Notes under the pieces: generated by a model
Seen by the model: only the letters and a program-made list of their open reading frames with translations
What the model was told of the DNA's origin: nothing
The model's database searches: none
Source: Dermanyssus gallinae
Lineage: Eukaryota > Arthropoda > Arachnida > Mesostigmata > Dermanyssidae
Direction of reading: 5' to 3'
Length of the DNA: 64,000 nt
Assembly (NCBI GenBank): GCA_003439945.1
Contig: QVRM01001376.1
Location: forward strand, 1-64,000
In this document: positions 12,392-24,142 of the stretch, piece after piece
Layout: each line of letters opens with the position of its first letter
Position numbering within the stretch: position 1 is the first letter of the stretch
Program-made: the position numbers and the translations under genes

Positions 12392-12987
12392 TATAGCACA
12401 TGAACCGGCACAATGACATGAATTTGAGAAAATCAAATAAATTAGATGGGCAGAAGGGGAAAAGGGTTGACAAGATCGAACAGGGACAACTCTGGTTGGC
12501 GACTATTATACTTGGAATTGCGGATCCTATACTGGCGTCACACATATCCTTTGATGATACTTTTTTTATCTTTGCAGGTTTTTCAATTAACAGCAACTTA
12601 CAAAGCAAGACGCTTTATTTGATGATAGCATCCGTTCCACGTTAAGATATGCTATTGGGATTGCTGAAGCGTCTGACATCTCGATAAGTAATACTAAGCG
12701 CAATCCTGCGAACAGAACCGGTATCGATACTGATCACACGGCTCAGGCCCAAAGGTACCGAGAACTATAGATGTCAGGGTATTTTGTCTCTAATAAATAT
12801 ATATACCCTTGTCGTCTGAGAAGTAGCACGTTGAGTAGTACGGCTGTTGACGCAGAGTGCACGCGAATTCAGCTTACAATGGTACCTCGCTGAGTAGGCG
12901 CAGATACCGCGAGGTGTTGTCGCCAGCAGATGCCGAAGCCGCTGAGCTCAGCCGATGTTCGGTCCTCACCAGGTGATGAGTACTCAC

Positions 12988-13209
12988 CTGAGTCTTGGCT
13001 AACAGCGGGGCTGGAACGTTGCCTGGCTGGCTGACTTTGCTAGTGGGGTTGCTCGGCTCTTTTCTCCCTTTCTTTTTCTTCTTTGCCTTCATCTTTTTCT
13101 TTTGCTCTGTCAAGGTTGACTTGGCTGTCTCAAGTGGTACTGGTAGAAGTAAAGGTGGCAGTGGTAGTGGTGGTGGTGGTGGTGGTGGTGATGATGATGA
13201 TGGCGGCAT
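12988..13209 (-). CDS. candidate first coding exon, Pro-rich then Lys-rich protein of unknown function
   Basis: On the minus strand an ATG at 13209 opens a frame beginning MPPSSSSPPPPPPP. It continues through a Pro/Leu block, a short acidic-neutral linker and a Lys-rich block (KKKMKAKKKKKGRKE), and reaches the sequence LLAKTQ, which ends exactly at a strong splice donor (cag|gtgagt) at 12988/12987. The frame could also run on unspliced to 12874. The poly-Pro run comes from a (CCA)n tract, so openness is partly compositional; the donor consensus is the main support. No downstream exon was identified. Pro-rich/Lys-rich termini occur in actin regulators and RNA-binding proteins, but I do not assign a function. 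Confidence 0.28.
13145..13205. repeat. (GGT)n(GAT)n microsatellite
   Basis: Plus-strand ggtggtggt followed by gatgatgat. It overlaps the candidate Pro-rich exon and encodes its poly-Pro and poly-Ser. Confidence 0.9.
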
Positions 13210-13548
13210 AGTTGGTAGTAGCGTTGTTGCTACTGCTGATGGGTAGTTCCATCGGCGTCGAGAAGTCGCTTAGAGATTCTTTTACAGCGAAAGAACGCCG
13301 GCAGACGAGGATGACGACGGCGACGACGAACCGCTTCCTATGCCCCCAACTGCTCCGACCGCCCAACTTGCCCCTTCCCAGGGCGAGCGGTGAAAGCGCT
13401 GGTGGTGAAAACGAACGCCACAAGCACTGGTGGCATGGCGGTGCTTTATAAAAACCACAGGAACGGTGGTGCTCCAGACGTCGACGGCTGCGCCAGCGAC
13501 GAGCAGCACTTTACGCGCCATAAATTTAAGCGGCGCGCGCTGACGCTC

Positions 13549-13591
13549 AGCAGCCCTCTGCTAAGGGCTGCTCCCCCGGGCACGCCGGGGG
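13549..13591. other. two adjacent short GC hairpins
   Basis: First hairpin 13549-13572: agcagccct pairs with agggctgct around 6 bases. Second hairpin 13573-13591: cccccgg pairs with ccggggg around 5 bases. Both stems are perfect and they abut. They could be structure in a GC-rich transcript; no function is assigned. Confidence 0.6.
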
Positions 13592-13599
13592 GTTGCGGG

Positions 13600-16530
13600 A
13601 GAGTTGGGCTAGACTGGGGGCTTGAAAGATCAAGGCTGTGATGGCGACAGATGACGGCGGCGATCGTTGTGCCAGGCGGTGGCTGGTAGGGCTGCGGCCG
13701 TCCCCGAAGGCGTCGGAGTGAAGGTTGAGTCCCGACTGTGGAGCAGAACAGGCCAGAGCCTGGCCGAGTTCGAAGGCAGCGGATCCTGGTTACAAACGAT
13801 CTCGGCGACTGCACGTCGAGACAGACAAGCGACACTGATGCACTACTGCGATGGGCTAATGTTGGCTATCACAAAAGATTGGGCAATGAAAAGGGCAAAA
13901 TCAGAAGGGGCAGGAGACGCCGCAGAAACAGCGGAGAGTCGTCGAAGCTTACGGGGGTGTCCAAGGGACACGAGGGGACAGAGATCGAAAGCGCAAAGTC
14001 TTCGAAAGACGTGACGCGCTGCGTGATGGTGGGGGCGGCGAAACAAGACGACGTAGAGTTGCGGGCTATGTTGTGGTTACACACCTTAGTGAACATCTTC
14101 GTAGGCAAGCGTTTACCATAGAGCGGGTATCATATAATGGGGGCTGACACCACACTGTAGTAACCTCTCCCTACCCCCCCGCCCCGTTTCAAAGTCTGCT
14201 ACGGCTGCTGTCTCACCGCTTCGGTGGTTCGTTAAACGAACCAAAAAGTCCGTGCCCTCACTACCTTGGGATCGTTTGGCACCAATCGTGCACAGGATCT
14301 CATCAGGGCCAAGTCGTGTGAGTTCCGTGGTGTCTTGACGAATCGCTGATGGAGCAGTTTGACCTGGCTTTGGTATGCACGCTGAGAAGACGGGCAGGTC
14401 GTCCTTGGAGAAACATTTCGATCACAGGCGGCAACAGGCGGCTAGAGTGCCAATGGTTGAACTACGAACAGCATTATCTATGTAGGGCTGGCTTTCTTCG
14501 AGATTGCCTTGATGTTGTATACGACGACTGATATAAAAAAACGAGCCGTCGTTAGTGTTCTACGCCAGATCAAGACGCGATGCTTACTGAATTTCGTTAC
14601 CACTATTATCCACTATCAACTATACGACGGCTTATAGCAGAGTTTGGTCAATAGCGACCACCATTTCTCAGGGAAACGTAGTAACTTTTATTTTTTTTCT
14701 GAAGTAAGCTTGCGGGTAGTGGTTAGTGTTATTCGGTTGACTGTCTCGGTTACTGAATCAAAAATCAGCAATCGTAATAATAATAATAGCAATTACGCTG
14801 GTAATGGCCATTTTAGCTGCACTTATCATCATCATCATCATCCCAGATTCAAGGAATGATGACTAACCATTTGCCGAATAGCCCGCAGATGCGCTGTTAT
14901 TAATGAAACAGCAACCGAGCAGCCGCCAACGTCGCGGCCGCTGTAACGAATCGAGCTACTCGCAACTATACTTTACTATGCAACGACCCATAGCGGGATG
15001 CCTATGGGAAAACGTCGCACGATGAGGACGGCAAGAGTAAGTGAGCAAGGAAACGGATTCCCCTTTCTGCTACGATTCGAATGGGTTCCGCTTCTGAGTC
15101 GACATACTATCTCTCTCTCTTTCTTTTTCCACGTAGCGCCTGTCTCACAGATAGCATGAGCTGCACGAGGATATGCCGCATGAGGAAGGCTGGCATTTAG
15201 GTCTACTGGCACCAAGCGACCGACCCCGGGGGTTCATCCATGAGTGCCACTGCCACACAGGCGCTGCTCAGCGAAAGACCAGCAAGGACCAGAATGACGA
15301 GTCGGCATTAGGCCTTGGGCCTCGAACAAACGCCAAGACCGGTTGGTTGGTTGGCTGATGGCTGGATGGATAGATAGATAGATAGAGAGAAGTTCAAGAC
15401 TGAGCAACGAAGAGGTTACGCGCGACGCGTTGTTCGTCGACGAGTGCAAGCACAAACTCTGTGCTGCAGTGCGGTGCTGTGAGGTTGTGTGCACTGGGCA
15501 AGAACAACAGTAGCAGTACAGACAGTCGGGCCAGGAGGAACTTGAGATTGGGCCGAAAAAGGCCTGTCCAGCCACCAGCCACCAAGGAGAGCCCGGCCGG
15601 GAGGGTCGCAGCCAAGATAACTTGATTACTTACAACGGCAGATCCTCCGCTCTAACACTCAGCACAACGCCTAAGACCACGATGACAACAACGACGACGA
15701 CGATGATGAAAAAAATTCGGAACATCGAGCAACTCCAAGCTGCCGAGCAACCGGACCCGCCCCCAGCGGACGCATGACATCCAAACGTGTTGCTCCCTCA
15801 TGAGAGCAAGATATACAGATTTTATTCGGAGCAACGGAAGCAAATTCGTTACGTAGCAGGCTCCCTACGTTCCGCCTCAGTTAGAGAGGTGCTAGTGCAA
15901 TCAATTAGCCGGCCAAGGCAACAGATCCCCCTGCCTTTCTATTTTGGCAGTCGCTGGGACTAAACTCGTTAGAAGGACATTCGTTTAATTACTGATTTTA
16001 CATGAAGAAATTCGTGTAGCCAGCGGGGGGGGGATGATTCCTATGCGCCAAACTCGACGTGTAAAATTGGGTGTGTGGGTAGCCTACTTTGATATTGATG
16101 TTGGCGACCCGCACTTCGCACAAATGCATTTAACGCCATTTTTTTTGTTAAAGAAACGTTTTATCACGAAAAGTATGTTTTACAACATTGGAACGCTACT
16201 ATATCAAGACTGACAACGGACAATCCATATGCTCAACATATAGCTAACCGCACGAGAACAGAACCGGAACGATGAACTGGATGACAATTGTAGAACTGAC
16301 TCCTACTACAACAACCACTAATACTACTACTACTACCACTAGTGCGACAAACCAAAAACGAATGATGTTTCTGTCGCTAGCATATTGAATCGTGCCATCG
16401 GAGCCATCGTTACCGTTATTCCTTTGTTCGACCCGAGATCCGCTTTCTTAGGTCGTCCAACCGCTTGCGGGCTTGTGGGTCAAGAACGCTTCCCGATGAC
16501 TGGGGCCCTTTTGTCGACATCTGCAATATA
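13600..16530. other. no gene recognised
   Basis: GC-rich to 14020, then mixed. A 17-base palindrome, ggttcgtt-a-aacgaacc, lies at 14225-14241. Overlapping frames at 13667-14121 (plus) have no motif. (ATC)n lies at 14826-14842, and short CTA tracts at 16300-16345. The rest has frequent stops. Confidence 0.4.
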
Positions 16531-16533
16531 AGC

Positions 16534-16566
16534 TGCCGCCAGCAGCAGCAACAGCAACAGCAGCGG
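16534..16566. repeat. (CAG)n/(CAA)n tract
   Basis: About 33 bases of cagcagcaacag triplets. Confidence 0.9.
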
Positions 16567-16829
16567 CTTACTCCGAATACCTCTCCGGCATCTGAAGAGA
16601 GTCCTTTGGCAGAATGTCCGATAATATGCATCCGTGCCGTCCTAAGCTGCCTGCTTATGTGCACCGACTGACCACGACAATAGTAAGAATGCTGCTATTG
16701 ACACTGTCGACGAGATAGATGGTCGGTTGTGACGTGAACGTTAGGGCCCCTTTCTGTTGCATGCCTTTGCTGTACTAGAACAGACAGAAACGGCGACACA
16801 AAATTGCCTAAAATATATGATTTTGTGCG

Positions 16830-16831
<2 letters not shown>

Positions 16832-16869
<38 letters not shown>
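16832..16869. repeat. (TA)n microsatellite
   Basis: About 19 TA units. Confidence 0.95.
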
Positions 16870-16871
<2 letters not shown>

Positions 16872-17640
16872 CGTAAAGCAACAGTTTCGCATGTTTCCTC
16901 AATAAGCCAATATTCTTGGGCATCGTTTATTGCCACATTTTCTTTGCTTGAGCCATGTATGAATCCATTTATTCAAGCAAGTCACGGTATAACCAAGCAT
17001 TAACCACGTTGATGTTAGCATTTTAACTGCTATACTCTACATAAAGTTTAACATTATATTTCAAGATTGCAAGGTTGTGGCACGTATGATTACGTAGCCG
17101 AACAAGCTAATGGCTCCACTACGGTGAATCCTGGTTTGGTTCTGAGAAAGATGCTTAAGGTAGTTAAATGCTGAAGGTGTAATTTTTGTGTAGTTGAGCA
17201 AGAAAAGTTAGGCATTACAGTGCTATCCTTGCTTGTGCAACCTATATGACGCAATTTTTTTTTCGTGCTTTCCATCGGCCTATAGTAAAGGTAATAAATA
17301 GAAAGGACAACCTCAGCGCCCTTCCGTATAATGGAATAAACGAGTCCCTGGTTCTGAATTGTTACAGACTGCCTCTCCAGTTTTTTTTTAGTTGCAGCAG
17401 CTTCCGTGTAGTGTGTTTTACGACTTTGTCTATATCGGCGTCTGATTTAGCAGCTTGTTAAGGATAACAAAAAACGCTTCAGATTATATTGCGAGGGTTT
17501 TTATTTCTTTCCTGGCAGGGGCAAATTTCTTTTCTAGCAGATCCCGGCGCCTTATATTTCGGCACACATCTCGATTAAGGCCGCCGCGTTAGCTGTTTGC
17601 CACCGGCTGCGGAGCAGACAAGCGATGAAGTATATCTCTG
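16870..17640. other. no gene recognised
   Basis: AT-rich unique sequence. Small open frames (17090-17275 minus, 17246-17461 plus) carry no identifiable motif. Confidence 0.4.
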
Positions 17641-18520
17641 CCTATGCCGCGGCGTAGATTTTCCCCTAGGGGCGTACGCACGCGCGGGATTTAGCGCGGC
17701 CTTACGTAGGATTGGCTCTACTTAAGGGCCCGGCCTAAGCGACCCCCTCTCTCGGCCGAGCCCGCTTTCCCGTCAACCCTCTGGTCTAGCCAGCTTCACC
17801 TGTAACCGCCTTCCCCCTCCTTTCCTGATCAGGCCAGCTTCACCTTCGACGTTCCTGGCCTAGCCGGTTTTGCCTCATCTGTGGACAAATTTAACGTTGC
17901 TGCGGCCGTTGGCGGGTGGTGGATACCACTGACGCTGCCATCGCCGCAAGCTAGAAGACTGAAGGAGCGAACGTCTGGCAAGTCCCAGCGGGACGCTTTC
18001 TCTTCGTGTTCTTCCTCTTCTTCTGCTGCTGCTGTTGCGGGAGTTTTCGCCGGCGCTAGATGAGGTCGAGGAAGACGACGCCGTGTGGAGAGGTCATAAT
18101 CACCGCCAGCCGTTACCCCATAGCTTTGCACCGTGCGCCGGCGTTTGCTTCGGCCCCGGACCCCGAACTCCGAGACGTCAGCCCGGCGTCTCGCCCCGAC
18201 CTGACCTGCATGCCCCCTCGATATATCGCGAGCTCGTGGGACGTGTCCCGCGGCGGCGAGACGCGAGGACGAAGCCGAGGAATGAGGTGCCCGGCCGACC
18301 GCCGCTATGATGGCGACGAATTGGTGGCGGCGACCCCCCCCGCTGCTCCCCCGCTTGGCCACCGCTCGCGTCCGAACAAACGCCCGCCTTCTGCTTAATT
18401 ATTTAAGCCCTCAGTGGGAGCCATGTCCCAGTCATCAGCATCAGTGCGTCTATGCGCCTGCCCGCCCGTTGGTCCCCGGGCCGAAACAGACAGTTGAAAT
18501 AAGTGGATGCTGAATGAACT
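17641..18520. other. CpG-rich block, possible promoter or first-exon region
   Basis: High GC with many CpG dinucleotides (cgcgcgggatttagcgcggcc and similar), unlike the AT-rich flanks. It contains one long minus frame at 17829-18362 with Arg/Ala/Ser-rich content and a Glu run (EEEEEHEEK) from a (TTC)n tract. No splice pair or domain supports it as coding. Confidence 0.3.
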
Positions 18521-18846
18521 GGATGATTTGCAGGCGCGACTGCTCCTGCTACTACTACTACTACTATTGCTGCTGCTGCTGCTAAAACCGCAGCCAGCAG
18601 AGACGGCGTGTTAACTCGAAGGGGTGCCAACTCCACCCGCTGCGTGGCCGGAAACCCTGTATGACGCTGCCTCTGCGGGAATCTGCAGATCTTGTACACC
18701 ACCGCTACTACGACGACACACTGACACTAGTTGCGGGTACAACTTGTGCTGTTACTGCCGCCTCTCTTTCTTTCTCTGTCAAAAACGAGGTTACGTTCGG
18801 CTTGATGGAACGCTTGTTTGAGCACAGCTTTGAGCAAAAGCCTGTT

Positions 18847-19152
18847 TCAGTATCGCCAGAGGACGGGAAACAGAGGGCTTGCCGTGTCTAAGCCGCTGCG
18901 GCTGCGAGAGTGGCCGCTAGGAAAACTATGATAATTAGAGTAGGAATTCGGAGTAACGTCTAGTATATTAAGATTATTATGGATGATTGTACGCTTACTG
19001 TGTCGCGTATTGCACCTGTTGGCAGTTGTGGCGCGTACACTATAGCGCATCAAGTGCTGGCAATCAATCCTCCCGTAGCCGCCCGTCTTCACTTCATCGA
19101 AGTGTACGTTGCATTGTTGCTCAGCTGGAATGGCATCGAGTATATCTTGCAT
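18847..19152 (-). CDS. hypothetical ORF, first 46 codons may be coding
   Basis: An ATG at 19152 (minus) opens a frame beginning MQDILDAIPAEQQCNVHFDE with balanced composition for about 46 codons. A weak donor-like site (aacag|gtgcaa) follows near 19013, after which the frame becomes Ser/Arg/Asn-rich and less protein-like. No domain recognised. It lies just downstream, on the same strand, of the candidate membrane exon at 19343-19444, but the phases do not join cleanly, so I do not link them. Confidence 0.2.
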   Translation of the reverse strand: MQDILDAIPAEQQCNVHFDEVKTGGYGRIDCQHLMRYSVRATTANRCNTRHSKRTIIHNNLNILDVTPNSYSNYHSFPSGHSRSRSGLDTASPLFPVLWRY

Positions 19153-19342
19153 GTTATTTCATAATCATGAAAGCGGTTAGGTGTTGTATTTTTACGTTTT
19201 TGATGAAATCTTTGCTTCCTTTGGCTTCGTTTTCTCAGTACTGAGTATAGTAGTTATAATCAACGAGCAAAGAGCTCACGCCAGGCGCAGGTGGACAAGC
19301 AGCTGATTTCGAATCCAAACTAACCAAAAATGACCAACTCAC

Positions 19343-19444
19343 CAGCCCACAAGCAATGCCAACGAGTTCAAGGGCTAGCGAACAGAGAATGATCTGCATA
19401 TGCTTCACATGCATTTGTTTCGGAGGCGGTACCCCTTTCAGGAT
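19343..19444 (-). CDS. candidate internal exon with transmembrane segment
   Basis: On minus, a pyrimidine-rich acceptor (catgcccccgcag) at 19445 and a consensus donor (ctg|gtgagt) at 19343/19342 bound exactly 34 codons in one open frame. These read ILKGVPPPKQMHVKHMQ and then a hydrophobic segment, IILCSLALELVGIACGL, typical of a membrane helix. Exon size, phase-0 boundaries and both splice sites are consistent with a genuine exon. Neighbouring exons were not found with confidence, and the family is not recognised. A second frame is open through the same DNA, so chance remains possible. Confidence 0.35.
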
Positions 19445-19880
19445 CTGCGGGGGCATGAGATGCCCCAGCGGTAAGACAAATGCGTTTCACTGCAATACCG
19501 TTGACACGGGACAGAGTGGGAAAGTTGACTAGCAGGCTAGATGTTGCCCGACACGACGCATAATCATTGCAGAGGTAATGTTTTATAACATTTTTGTAAA
19601 TTTTAGTCCAACTTATTTTAAACAGAAACACATGTCAAAATAATGCACATTGCGTACACACGGACGCTATATTGCGTCAAACTTATCCCGTTTAGTGCGA
19701 GTATTAGCCGTAAAGAAACGGGATGATCAGCTAAGACCCACATTTTCTTATTTATCTGTAACGGACTTTTGCGTGTTCCAGCAAAGGCTTGCCGAGCGGA
19801 TTCACCGTATTTTCGTGGGATTCTGTTTATAGCCCACAAAAACGATGTAACTACCAGGTACTATTAAATGAAAACAAAAG

Positions 19881-19988
19881 GATTAAGCTATAGCCTTGAT
19901 AGACATACACCACTGTAGGGAAAGAAAGTCGTCATTTCATTCAAACGTAAAAATAATTTGACTACCGTCCCTTTCTATCTCTTTCTCT

Positions 19989-20023
<35 letters not shown>

Positions 20024-20140
20024 GAGAGAGAGAGCAAAAGAGAGAGATATATGGCAGTCAAATTCATTTTGGCGTCTCAATGAGATGACGTCCTTCTTTC
20101 CCTACAGTTCGGTGGTATGTCTATCGAGGCTCTAGCTTCA
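19881..20140. repeat. 260-bp foldback with (TA)n at the apex
   Basis: The left arm (about 19881-19985) and right arm (about 20030-20140) are reverse complements over roughly 100 bases with scattered mismatches and a few small gaps. Matching blocks include gatagacatac, actgtagggaaagaa and aatttgact. Inside the arms the sequence becomes CT/GA-rich, and the centre is (TA)n at 19992-20020, itself self-complementary. The whole unit would extrude as one long hairpin. It may be a MITE-like foldback element or a segmental inverted duplication. Confidence 0.75.
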
Positions 20141-20364
20141 GTTATTTCAAACTCGTCCACTAAGCTCCACCAGCCATGACTAAACGGCAGTTATTCAAGT
20201 TATACTCAATATATTCGCTCGCATAGCAGCCACTAAATTAGGCGATGCTGCAACGCGTAGACTGCGACGACTCGTCTTTCGTATGCGGTCGCTAGTTCTG
20301 TAGACGATCCCGATTTGTGCAGATCTGCCTCACCCATACAGCACTGCGGACCTCTTGCATAACT

Positions 20365-20391
20365 TGATCTCTCTCTCTGTCTCTATCTCTA

Positions 20392-20447
<56 letters not shown>
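20365..20447. repeat. (CT)n followed by (TA)n microsatellite
   Basis: About 48 bases of tctctc run directly into about 34 bases of tatata. Confidence 0.95.
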
Positions 20448-20451
<4 letters not shown>

Positions 20452-20559
20452 AGACTGAAAATATTACTTCCAGTCTATAGTAAGCATTTTCTATATATAA
20501 TGGTTCTTGTCCCCATCTCCTTCTTCGATTATTCGTTTGAATGTAGTCAGTTGTTATCA

Positions 20560-20606
20560 CTATTATTATTATTATTATTAATAATATCATTATTATTATT
20601 AATGTT
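20560..20606. repeat. (TTA)n tract
   Basis: attattattatt with two small interruptions, about 45 bases. Confidence 0.9.
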
Positions 20607-20769
20607 GTATCCCGCGCATTGCCACCACCGGGTTGTGATTCATGACATAAAAACCGTAAGCCTTTCTTCCCCTCTCTCCGATTTCGGACTTCCATAGAGT
20701 CCCTACATTAGAGCAAAGAGGAAACGTTAGCCGCTAGTAGACGATCTGTATCTAATTAAAATTAAAAAA

Positions 20770-21064
20770 CATTTTTTAAGGAAGTTGTTTTTAATTCTAG
20801 ACTATCCTCGGTCCCCTACGGGCTTGGCACTTAACCTAAGGTATATCTTCAATGCACCGAGAGCCGGACATGTTAAGGTATCTAGGGTTTCCCCAACAGT
20901 CCTTGTGGCAGCACGGCCGCTTACTCTCAGCGGTATGGTTTATCATCTATTCTCAATGAGCATCGCTTAAAGAAATTTCGACCAACAACAGGGATCGAAC
21001 CGGCGACACCCTGGTAAATGACAGCCATGACTAGCGCACTAGTCCCCTAGACCACGCCGCCACA
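20770..21064 (-). repeat. tRNA-derived SINE, family B, copy 1
   Basis: Read on minus, the unit begins gtggcggcgtggtctagggg, with an A-box-like tggtctaggggactag, and about 55 bases in carries a B box (ggttcgatccc). A 200-base body follows, ending in ggggaccgaggatagtctag and an A/T-rich tail. The same order recurs at 24605-24876, 26810-27092 and 49580-49813, all on minus. A and B boxes at the head mark an RNA polymerase III-derived short retroposon. Confidence 0.7.
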
Positions 21065-21830
21065 GAAGGTCTGTATCTGGCGGCCAATAATGTACCCTTC
21101 CCTGTTACATGAAACTCAATAGGAAAGCAGCATACGAAAATCATACCACGCCTCGAACCACCATCGATTCTGTACTACAATGTTCCCCGTAAAACTACTA
21201 ATGTGTACCACGATTGCCCCAAATGAATGTGTTTTATAAGCCTAACGGCAATACGCCTTCTAAACCAGACAATTCGGCTCCCCATTTCGTTGGGAAAATT
21301 CACAATGAGCAAAAAACGCTTGCTGCACAATGCGCTTGTGCTGGATCTAGGCCGTACAAGGATCAAACTGGGACGTGTTTTGATTATTGCTCTCTGCCGT
21401 TTGATAATAGTTTACGTATTTTTTTTCGCATGGCCGCCTTGAGCATTCGGCATCCGCTGTGCACCGCCACATACCACATGCGCCACATACAACACCGCCA
21501 TCATTGCGAGCGCAGAGCAAACAGTAAGACAGTTGTAGATATAGTATGGACAAGGTACCGAGGCGACAACGCGCCACGGCGTACCAGACAGCTCAGTAGC
21601 TGCGTAGCAGACGACCGCCGATCATTGACGTCCTCCTTGAGGCCAGTAACCGATGCTCATATGCACCGCGTACACTGCACCGCGCCCCAGGAAGAGCTGC
21701 CGTCGTAGCGACTCAATAGCGGCTACTAGCGGAATGCACTTCTGAAAATGCTTTTACGGCGTGTGGCTATCCAGTGCAAAGTTTTCATCTGTCTCCTTCA
21801 GCAACTACTAGCATTAGGGTCTTCTTTAGT
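21065..21830. other. no gene recognised
   Basis: Between the SINE and the RT remnant. A 164-codon plus frame at 21214-21708 has ordinary composition but no motif I can identify. Confidence 0.35.
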
Positions 21831-22790
21831 GTTTGTGAGTCTTTTATTTTTTCAGCCCACGCCCGGCACCGTCAGGCGTGCCGCAGAAAAAATGCATCCT
21901 CTACGCGTCTATACATCTTGTTTGCTCTCGAAATGAAACTCTATATACCACAGAGTGTTAAATATCTTTTGTACGCACACGACGATTCTAAACTATATAG
22001 TGCGGTTGATTTCTTATCAGCGCACACACACACCACCGCAGCCTGCTATGGACGGTGTGAGTCGGTGGTGCGGTGGCAACGGTACGCAGCTCTATGTTCA
22101 TAAGCGTCTCGTTTTAAAACACGGCTTTTTCGAGCTAAAATACATACTCAATTAGTCAATCGTGCCAATGTGACGCGGAATCTTGGAATCGATATCTTGA
22201 CGGACATCACCTTCTCCGCGCATATCACTGAACTCATCAAAGCAGCATCCTCACTTGTGAATATGTTGTTTTGCGGTTTCCTTGTTAAGGAGCCTACTAG
22301 GATATATCCTCGTTTTTACAAATCGATTGTGTTGTCCAAATGTGTATGCTATTCAATCGTCTGACATTCATAGTTTTGCAAATACATTGCCATGCTTGAA
22401 GCTGTGCAATGGAGATTCCTAAAGAGACTCCGCTGAATATGCGACCTCGAATCGAACGATATTATTTACCGCCCTTAATGCACGCACTCAGGCACAATGA
22501 CAAACGGGTTCGAGCTCAACTTGCTGGTGCGAACCTTATTGATCACTTTTTTGTAAGCGCGGCCAAACAATCGCAGAAGCCAAATAATGTATGTGCCTGG
22601 CTGCGTTGCAAGAACGGAACACATCAATAATATGCACACCTAGGGCGCAGCTAGAGCTGCTCACAACAGCGCGATTGTCTCTCCTGCGACCAGTCATTCC
22701 TCACCCTTTATTTAGGGGAATAGGAGAGCCTTTATTTATTTATTTTTTTTACGTGACGGTAGGAGGCAGCAGTCGAGTCAAAGTGCGGCA
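21831..22790 (+). pseudogene. non-LTR retrotransposon reverse transcriptase remnant
   Basis: Three hallmark RT blocks appear in order but in different frames. A GVPQ block (PSGVPQKK) lies near 21870. The catalytic YADD box survives as LLYAHDDSKLYSAV near 21975-22010, with an inserted residue. Downstream are VSRWCGGNGTQL near 22060 and a thumb-like NLGIDILTDITFSAHI at 22178-22225. Jockey-type RTs have the same spacing: a catalytic box, then about 40 residues, then a LGV-D--L-F--HI block. Frameshifts and stops between blocks show it is dead. The 3' end past 22640 is uncertain. Confidence 0.6.
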
Positions 22791-24094
22791 TCACACCCGC
22801 AGATAGCCAGACCGACAAACAGACAAATATACACAAACGCTTGCAAACACGTAGAGATGATCCAGAGCCGCCAACGGAAAGAGGTGCCTTTTGAGGCCAT
22901 GTGAGACCACGCACCAACGAAGTACCGAAGAGAGCACCGAGCAGACGTCAAGGCAGAAGAAAAATACGAACAAGTATAATAAAAGCAAATATCATAATGA
23001 TGGTGGTGATAATGATGCTAGAACAGAATAAACAGGATGTATGAAAAAAAATCTGAAAAACCTTGCGCTGATGTTCGGTTTGAAAGACCTCAGCGGCTTC
23101 CGCCGCCACTGGTGCTTGTTACGAATCGAATCCGTAGATCTATACGTACCTCACTAGTCCACTTACTCTACCAACTAACAGCGGCTGCTTGCGGGCTCTT
23201 TTTGGCTGGACTTCTTTTTGTTCTCTTTCTTTATTAGTTTTATCTATTTATCTTTTCTTTTTTCTTGTTTCCACGACGGCACCTGCCCGACGAGCTCTTG
23301 TGGTGCAGCTGGTTCCGCCCAACACACCTAGACAGCAGACCGGCGGCGAGATAGAATCGAAACGGAAGCTGGTGAAAGCAGAGCGAGACAAATTCACTCG
23401 CAAACTCAATATGGGACAACAACAACAACACTGCATACCACTGTTGACTACGACGGTTCGGTCGCAGAGTTGAGTCGTAGAGTCGAGACTTCGGCAACTC
23501 GCCTGCTTTAGGCGGCGGAGGTTGGGGGGGGGGGGGGGCTTTTGGCGACGACGCTGAAGCCGAACGCTAGGTCGAAGTGCCGTTGAGCACTTCGGTCTAG
23601 CCGCAGTGCACCTGCAATGAAGCCCCGTCATTCGGTGTTAGCGAAGCTTGCCGGCCTGCGTTTCAAACACTGTCTCTCCTTCTTCGTCACTGTACGTCGG
23701 ACTGCTCCGTATCTTGGCAGCCGAAGGCTTTTTTGCTCTCGACTGAGACGAACGACGACCTCGTTGTCTTTTCGGCTGACGCCGACGCTTACGCTACTAA
23801 AAGGACGTCAGGTGGCACGCGTGAAGAGATCAGGGGTCTCGGGGCCGAGCGAAACGGCAAAATATTCACACATTCGACTCGGAATAGAGAAAAAGATGCT
23901 GCGCTGTCTTTTAGGCCCCCGTTATCTTTTAGTGAAAAATCTAGCTCTCGTTGCCTACGTTGCAGGCAATACACACGCACACACGTTCCTTCTAGCAAAA
24001 TATAAATTGTATTTTGCTCAGGAATCGCAAATGCAGTGCATGAAAGGTTTTTGACGTACAGAAGGTCGGTCCTTCTAGATCATTACTATGACAA

Positions 24095-24096
<2 letters not shown>
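22791..24096. other. no gene recognised
   Basis: Includes a pure G run at about 23525-23538 and mixed sequence with overlapping short frames. Nothing was matched. Confidence 0.4.

Positions 24097-24142
<46 letters not shown>
24097..24142. repeat. (TA)n microsatellite, interrupted
   Basis: Two TA tracts separated by a single c (tatacatata). Confidence 0.95.

Noticed and set aside
17829..18362. 177-codon minus frame in CpG-rich DNA
   Set aside because: Ala/Arg/Ser-rich with a Glu run from triplets; both strands and several frames are open, with no splice pair.
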